Source: CAYZSU01 sp964480565
GTDB taxonomy: Bacteria > UBA10199 > 2-02-FULL-44-16 > JAAZCA01
Assembly: GCA_964480565.1 (NCBI GenBank)
Contig: CAYZSU010000076.1
Location: 1 to 10,641, forward strand
DNA length: 10,641 nt
Direction: 5' to 3'
How positions within the stretch are numbered: the stretch's first letter is position 1; the number at the start of each line of letters is the position of its first letter. Both the position numbers and the translations under genes were made by a program. Shown here piece by piece: positions 6,889 through 10,641 of this stretch. The notes under the pieces are model-generated. The model saw only the letters and a list, made by a program, of their open reading frames with translations. It did no database searches and had not been told where the DNA came from.

Positions 6889-8100
6889 TTACAGTCCCAA
6901 TAATGCCCGAGGAGATTGGGAAAAAAAAGTTTGCAGGTCAATATCTGCATTATCTCCACCAATGATGATCATTTTATCTGGCGAGAAGCGTTTTTGAAAA
7001 ATGGGCAAGCGATGTTTTCCCTTTTGGCAACCGGATTTTATCTCAATACCAATAATGGTACGTCCTTTTTCAATGATAAAATCGATTTCCTCATTTCGCT
7101 CCCGCCAATAATAAATGGATATTCCATTCTGGCACAGTGTATTAATTAAGTGGGCGCCTGCTGCATTTTCAATCAGACGTCCCCAATAGGCTGAATCATT
7201 ATATGCATCCGAGAACTTGAGGAGCATCGTTGCATTTATTAGCGCATTATTGAGAAAAATGAGCTTTGGGCTGGATGTGCGCTGACGGATCTTCGATCCG
7301 GAATATTTTTGAATTGATGCAATAAGTCCGGCTGCGGAGAGTGTTTGCAAATATGATGCGATGGTTGTGGTATTTCCAGTATCATCTAGCTGGCCGAGCA
7401 TTTTATTGAGCGATAGAATTTCAGCTGGATGAGCTGCAGCAAGTCGGAATATTTGGCGGAGTAGTGCGGGTTTTTCGATTGTCTGCAATAGCAAGATATC
7501 CTTGCCAATGACTGGCTCAATAAGTGCATTATGTACAAAATGCTGCCACCTGTTTTCATCTTTGGACTCGCAATACAATCCAAGTGCACCTGGATATCCG
7601 CCAAAAAAAATATAGTCATCCAGTGTAATACTAAATGCCTGTGAGGCTTCAGAAAATGTCCAGTGTGTAAATGGAATGATTTCAAATCGACCCGCTAAAC
7701 TCTCAGTGAGGCCCTTTTGCATTAATAATGCAGATGAACCGAGCAAAACAACGCGTAAATTGCAGCCAGTTTTAACATCTTCATCGTGAAATCGCTTAAC
7801 TGCTTCACTCCATCGGTTGATTTTTTGAATTTCATCAAGGATTAATATTGCATTACCTTTTGTTTTTGCAAGTTCTCGGGCTTTAATCCAATGTTGCTCA
7901 ATCCACTGGGTGGATGGTGGTGCGAGTAAATCAGCTGTTTCATAGAGATATGGCCAATGAACCTCTTCCATATAATGATGGATAGCGGTTGTTTTACCCA
8001 CTTGCCTAGGGCCAGAGATAATTTGTATGAGATTTGGCCCATGGGAAAAGTGGTCCATTAAGCAGTTCAAAGGCGATAATCGCTTATAAGTGTATGTCAT
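6889..8100 (-). CDS. AAA_14 / DUF4143 ATP-binding protein
   Basis: This 403-residue protein has an N-terminal P-loop ATPase domain, with Walker A GPRQVGKTT (30-38) and Walker B ILILDE (85-90). The GSSALL and ESLAGRFE region (121-140) is typical of the AAA_14 family. The DUF4143 part follows from about 195. EIDFIIEKGRTIIGIEIKSG (338-357), with D340, E353 and K355, has the pattern of a PD-(D/E)xK nuclease-like fold. Proteins of this kind are common, sporadic accessory genes of unclear function. Direct repeats flank it on both sides, so it looks like a removable cassette. No good ribosome binding site precedes ATG 8100. A weak TTGATT/TATTAT promoter pair lies immediately upstream on the minus strand and would give an almost leaderless message. 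Family assignment is firm; biological role is unknown. Confidence 0.9.
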   Translation of the reverse strand: MTYTYKRLSPLNCLMDHFSHGPNLIQIISGPRQVGKTTAIHHYMEEVHWPYLYETADLLAPPSTQWIEQHWIKARELAKTKGNAILILDEIQKINRWSEAVKRFHDEDVKTGCNLRVVLLGSSALLMQKGLTESLAGRFEIIPFTHWTFSEASQAFSITLDDYIFFGGYPGALGLYCESKDENRWQHFVHNALIEPVIGKDILLLQTIEKPALLRQIFRLAAAHPAEILSLNKMLGQLDDTGNTTTIASYLQTLSAAGLIASIQKYSGSKIRQRTSSPKLIFLNNALINATMLLKFSDAYNDSAYWGRLIENAAGAHLINTLCQNGISIYYWRERNEEIDFIIEKGRTIIGIEIKSGCQKGKHRLPIFQKRFSPDKMIIIGGDNADIDLQTFFSQSPRALLGL

Positions 8101-8126
8101 AACCTATTAATAATACGATGTTATTT

Positions 8127-8290
8127 CGAAAATCAACCATTTACTCAATCAAATGAGTAATTGGTAAGTTATAATGTGTACTCGGTGCCTGGCACCGGAA
8201 CCGCGTGTGTGAAACATTGTCATTTTGGGTCTCACAACTGTCATTCTCGTGCATTGACACGGGAATCCATAAATCCAGTGCCAGGCACCG
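8127..8290. repeat. 164-base direct repeat, right copy
   Basis: This is the second copy of 6671-6834. It carries the arm palindrome (8137-8147 with 8154-8164), GTGCCTGGCAC (8185-8195), the ATTCTCGTG/CACGGGAAT stem (8243-8251 with 8258-8266) and a final unit GTGCCAGGCAC (8278-8288) whose central base is A rather than T. Similarity stops at 8290, one base after the palindrome's CACC, where the left copy continues into GGATTT. It occupies the gap between the divergent ATPase gene and the sigma-54 promoter. The two gene-free stretches at its sides (8101-8126 and 8291-8325) show nothing recognisable. Confidence 0.9.
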
Positions 8291-8325
8291 ATGTCATTCA
8301 TTCTACAATCACTTCCCTCCATATT

Positions 8326-8341
8326 TGGCACAATATTTGCT
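8326..8341 (+). promoter_or_regulatory. Sigma-54 (RpoN) promoter, -24/-12 type
   Basis: TGGCAC (8326-8331) and TTGCT (8337-8341) are five bases apart. The invariant GG (8327-8328) and GC (8339-8340) therefore have exactly ten bases between them, as the consensus TGGCAC-N5-TTGCW requires. Transcription would start near 8352, giving a leader of about 84 bases before ATG 8436. Such promoters need an AAA+ enhancer-binding activator bound upstream. No regulator gene is visible here and the activator site is unknown. The palindromes inside the adjacent repeat (near 8137-8164 and 8243-8266) are at suitable distances but also occur in the other repeat copy, where no such promoter follows. Confidence 0.75.
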
Positions 8342-8389
8342 ATTATTAATAGCATAATATGTGAATGACAAAAAAATGCTGTAATATCA

Positions 8390-8435
8390 TGAGGTTGTAA
8401 AATACCTCAATTATTGTCTGGAGAGGAGAGTCCTC
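8390..8435 (+). promoter_or_regulatory. Structured leader with a ribosome-binding-site hairpin
   Basis: TGAGGT (8390-8395) and ACCTCA (8404-8409) form a perfect six-base stem with an eight-base loop. Next, GAGGA (8423-8427) and TCCTC (8431-8435) form a five-base stem with a three-base loop directly against the start codon. The GAGGAG (8423-8428) is also the ribosome binding site, 7 bases from ATG 8436, so the second hairpin would hide it. The GAGG and CCTC segments can exchange partners between the two stems. This permits, but does not prove, a translational switch or a temperature-sensitive structure. Confidence 0.4.
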
Positions 8436-9674
8436 ATGTCTGTTGGAATGAATCGAATTGGCGATGGCTGGCAGCAGTCATCAAATAGTGGTGAGACAAA
8501 AGAAAAAACATCCGATGCATTGCGCAAACAGGGCAATCAATCGGTAACGGATAATCAAGCGATTGCGAATAAGCAGGGCAATCAATTGGCAAATCAATCC
8601 ACCTCTCATCGCGGCACAAGCCTTGCGAATTTGCCGCAAAAACCATCAGCACAGCCAAATCAATCACAGATTGATGGCAAACCGGCGGATCCTAGCCAGT
8701 CACAGTCAAATGCACATAAAAATGATGCATCGCAATTACGTAACCAAACCACACAGCAGCATGCAGGTAATTATGAACACGCCAAATCCAAAGCAGGTAT
8801 GCTGCAAAAAAGTGTGATTAAACAGCCTAAATCAACAAATGATGCAATTCGTCAGCGTCTGCAGTCAAATGCCCCTGCAATGCCAAACGCAAAGTCAGCG
8901 ACTGCGCAGCCGCGCGGTTTATCTCAAATGCTGCCAAATTTGTCCTCGCAGGCAAAGTCATCTGGGCTGCTAAGGCCAGGTCCGCAGGCAAAGTCTGAGC
9001 AACTGCATGCACCTGCTCGTGCACGCAATAATACATCCACAAAGCAGCCGCATGATATGGTGAAGCAGGCACTTCAATTGCCGCAGAATAATACGCTTTC
9101 CCAAATGCCAAAGGAAAATGCGCCATTGGCCCAATTGGCAATAGCAGCGATGCCAAAAAATATGCAAAAAACACGCAACAATTCGCATGTATCAACCGAT
9201 AATAAAGGGAGAACTAAAAAAACGCGCGACACATTGGCTAAACGTGGCGGACGTGCACGGGCTGGCAAAAAATCATATGCTGGCGCGAGTGGCGCGAGCA
9301 TGGATTTATCGCGTTTGATGAGTGGATTGGATAGTGGTATTGATTTTGGTTTTGGTGATAGCAATGTCTTGTCACAGGGCGAGGTCCCTGATATAGACGA
9401 TATGGCGGCCATGTCGCCAACGGCTGTGATCGTGGCATTTAATGAAGATAGTATGCCCACCTCACTTAAAGCCGGATATATGCGTTTCCAACGCAATGTA
9501 TTAAAGCTCATGGGCTTGGAAGCAGAAAATAAAGTGTGTAGCGCCATGCGCATCGACACACAGATTAAGGGTACAGCTTTAAGTAAACGCGTGGATGATC
9601 CAGGTCAAGTGGCAGATATGACGCGCATGCTATCTGGATCCTTAAGTAATATCTATGGAGGACTACATGTCTAG
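8436..9674 (+). CDS. Unknown Gln/Asn/Ser-rich protein, first gene of a sigma-54 operon
   Basis: The family of this 412-residue protein is not recognised. Residues 1-260 are rich in Gln, Asn, Ser, Ala and Lys, with no signal peptide or membrane segment, and look disordered. Short echoes occur, such as KQGNQ at 31-35 and 46-50 and QAKS at 172-175 and 184-187. A strongly basic patch (about 256-279, KGRTKKTRD and KRGGRARAGKK) is followed by an acidic, Gly-rich stretch (about 298-322). Residues 325-412 look like a small folded domain and contain the only cysteine, C368. GAGGAG (8423-8428) lies 7 bases before the ATG. A sigma-54 promoter precedes the gene, and it overlaps the next gene by 8 bases. 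The composition resembles that of secreted effectors or needle-length/hook-length type proteins, but this is only an analogy. Confidence 0.8.
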   Translation: MSVGMNRIGDGWQQSSNSGETKEKTSDALRKQGNQSVTDNQAIANKQGNQLANQSTSHRGTSLANLPQKPSAQPNQSQIDGKPADPSQSQSNAHKNDASQLRNQTTQQHAGNYEHAKSKAGMLQKSVIKQPKSTNDAIRQRLQSNAPAMPNAKSATAQPRGLSQMLPNLSSQAKSSGLLRPGPQAKSEQLHAPARARNNTSTKQPHDMVKQALQLPQNNTLSQMPKENAPLAQLAIAAMPKNMQKTRNNSHVSTDNKGRTKKTRDTLAKRGGRARAGKKSYAGASGASMDLSRLMSGLDSGIDFGFGDSNVLSQGEVPDIDDMAAMSPTAVIVAFNEDSMPTSLKAGYMRFQRNVLKLMGLEAENKVCSAMRIDTQIKGTALSKRVDDPGQVADMTRMLSGSLSNIYGGLHV

Positions 9675-10641
9675 CATTAGTCGCACATTAAATAATATCG
9701 AGTCGCGATTATCTGTTGATCCGTTGCGAAGCGAGTATCAAGGGATTATGGGTAGTAATAATTCGACGTCCATATCCTCTTCGTTTGTCAGCAATGCGTC
9801 GCGCGGATCGCAAAATATGACAGCTAAACTCGGTAATTTATGTCAATCCATTATTGCGCGTCAATCGCCGCAAGCGAGTACTATATCGTCTGAAGCAACG
9901 GATGCTTTGCTTAAAAGTGCCATTGGCATGATGGGTGGGTTGGCACCTGCACCGACACCGTCTGGGAATGATGCGTCATCGATTCAAGTTGGGGATGATG
10001 CAGGCGCATCCGATGATGAGGAAAGCTCTGAAGTCAGTCCAGCGGAAGAAAAAAATATCACCGCCTTTTTAGAAAAGTGCGGGCTTGAGGGAGACAACGC
10101 AGGCAAGGCGATCACCTGGGCCACGGATAAGTTTACACGCATTGAAGGTGGTATTGATAAGCGTGGCATGATGAGCGCGCTTAAGAGTATGCCGGCTAAG
10201 TCAGGTGACTCTAATAATTATGCCAAAGCATTGGCCAAGTGGTGGAGTAAACATACGCCAAATAGCGATCAACGCTTGGATAATAATCAATTTGATCATT
10301 TGATGGCCACTAAATTGCGCAAGTCATCCGATGTCAAATTAACGCGTACGGACAATAAAAAAGTCATTGAAGCCACGCTGGATGCAGACTTTGGTGGATT
10401 GGCAAAAAATGCCAAAGTGGTTCTTAAAGGTGGCAAATGGTATGATGCTTCGGATAATGCCGTGGTTCCGGATCTCCTGCCGCCAACAGCTAAAGTGCCA
10501 AAGGCGGATGAAAAAAATGCTGAAGATAAAAAATTCACTGTCAACGGCATGGGCGATTGGAAACAAACGCCAGAGTTTGATCCCATTGCATTCTTAAAAT
10601 CAGTGGACGCGTCCCTTGCCGGTTTTGATAAAGAAAACGTT
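9667..10641 (+). CDS. Unknown Ser-rich protein with helix-loop-helix pair, 3'-truncated by the window
   Basis: The reading frame opens at ATG 9667 and stays open for 325 codons to the window end, so the protein is incomplete. GGAGG (9657-9661), 5 bases upstream, is a strong ribosome binding site, and the start overlaps the previous stop by 8 bases, pointing to translational coupling. Residues 1-60 are Ser/Asn-rich. A polar, acidic linker covers about 94-128. Residues 145-218 form two predicted helix-loop-helix units. The second loop, T197 to Q208, follows the EF-hand pattern with N199, D201, L204 and D205 but lacks the usual first Asp, the Gly and the final Glu. The first loop (around EGGID, 160-164) is more degenerate. 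No signal peptide or membrane helix is seen. The family is not recognised, and export with its partner is an inference. Confidence 0.8.
   Translation, partial: MSSISRTLNNIESRLSVDPLRSEYQGIMGSNNSTSISSSFVSNASRGSQNMTAKLGNLCQSIIARQSPQASTISSEATDALLKSAIGMMGGLAPAPTPSGNDASSIQVGDDAGASDDEESSEVSPAEEKNITAFLEKCGLEGDNAGKAITWATDKFTRIEGGIDKRGMMSALKSMPAKSGDSNNYAKALAKWWSKHTPNSDQRLDNNQFDHLMATKLRKSSDVKLTRTDNKKVIEATLDADFGGLAKNAKVVLKGGKWYDASDNAVVPDLLPPTAKVPKADEKNAEDKKFTVNGMGDWKQTPEFDPIAFLKSVDASLAGFDKENV

Noticed and set aside
6671..8290. Insertion sequence or CRISPR array suggested by the repeats
   Set aside because: No transposase is present, the enclosed gene is an AAA/DUF4143 protein, and there are only two long copies with no regular short spacers.
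9074..9559. 161-codon antisense reading frame, and a 122-codon one at 8827-9195
   Set aside because: Both lie opposite the 412-residue gene, have no ribosome binding site logic or domain content, and follow from its composition.

Overview
The window reads as a chromosomal segment of a proteobacterium. It is most like a gammaproteobacterium, and possibly a host-associated one of the Legionellales/Coxiellales type. The basis is moderately AT-rich DNA, ordinary gammaproteobacterial housekeeping proteins (XerD with all six catalytic residues, TrmB, a CysZ/EI24 membrane protein, a TK1-type thymidine kinase, MetH), and non-coding gaps filled with short palindromic repeats. The lineage is an inference from protein character only.

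Left part (1-6626), housekeeping. A B12-dependent methionine synthase (323-2731, +) ends directly after its cobalamin domain, so it lacks the reactivation domain of the E. coli enzyme. Its long leader holds an imperfect inverted-repeat element that happens to stay open in the metH frame. Thymidine kinase (2835-3500, +) follows behind a plausible sigma-70 promoter. Convergent to it lies a two-gene minus-strand unit, xerD (5103-4207) then a PduO-type cob(I)alamin adenosyltransferase (4165-3617). Divergent from xerD, a CysZ-like membrane protein (5195-6031) overlaps trmB (6009-6626) by 23 bases.

Middle part (6627-8300), accessory cassette. A minus-strand AAA ATPase with a DUF4143/nuclease-like C-terminus (8100-6889) is bracketed by two 164-base direct repeats (6671-6834 and 8127-8290; 7 mismatches, no gaps, offset 1456). 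Each repeat contains two copies of the 11-base palindrome GTGCC(T/A)GGCAC, which also occurs in other gaps of the window. Recombination between the repeats would remove the ATPase cleanly.

Right part (8300-10641), the most novel section. A textbook sigma-54 promoter (TGGCAC-N5-TTGCT at 8326-8341) precedes a structured leader and two overlapping plus-strand genes of unknown family. One encodes a 412-residue protein with a Gln/Asn/Ser-rich, probably disordered N-terminal two thirds and a compact C-terminal domain (8436-9674). The other encodes a protein with a Ser-rich head and a paired helix-loop-helix region resembling degenerate EF-hands (from 9667, running off the window). Their composition and regulation suggest secreted or surface-delivered products of an inducible system, but no homology is recognised and no secretion machinery is visible here.

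No tRNA, rRNA, CRISPR array, transposase or riboswitch was recognised.
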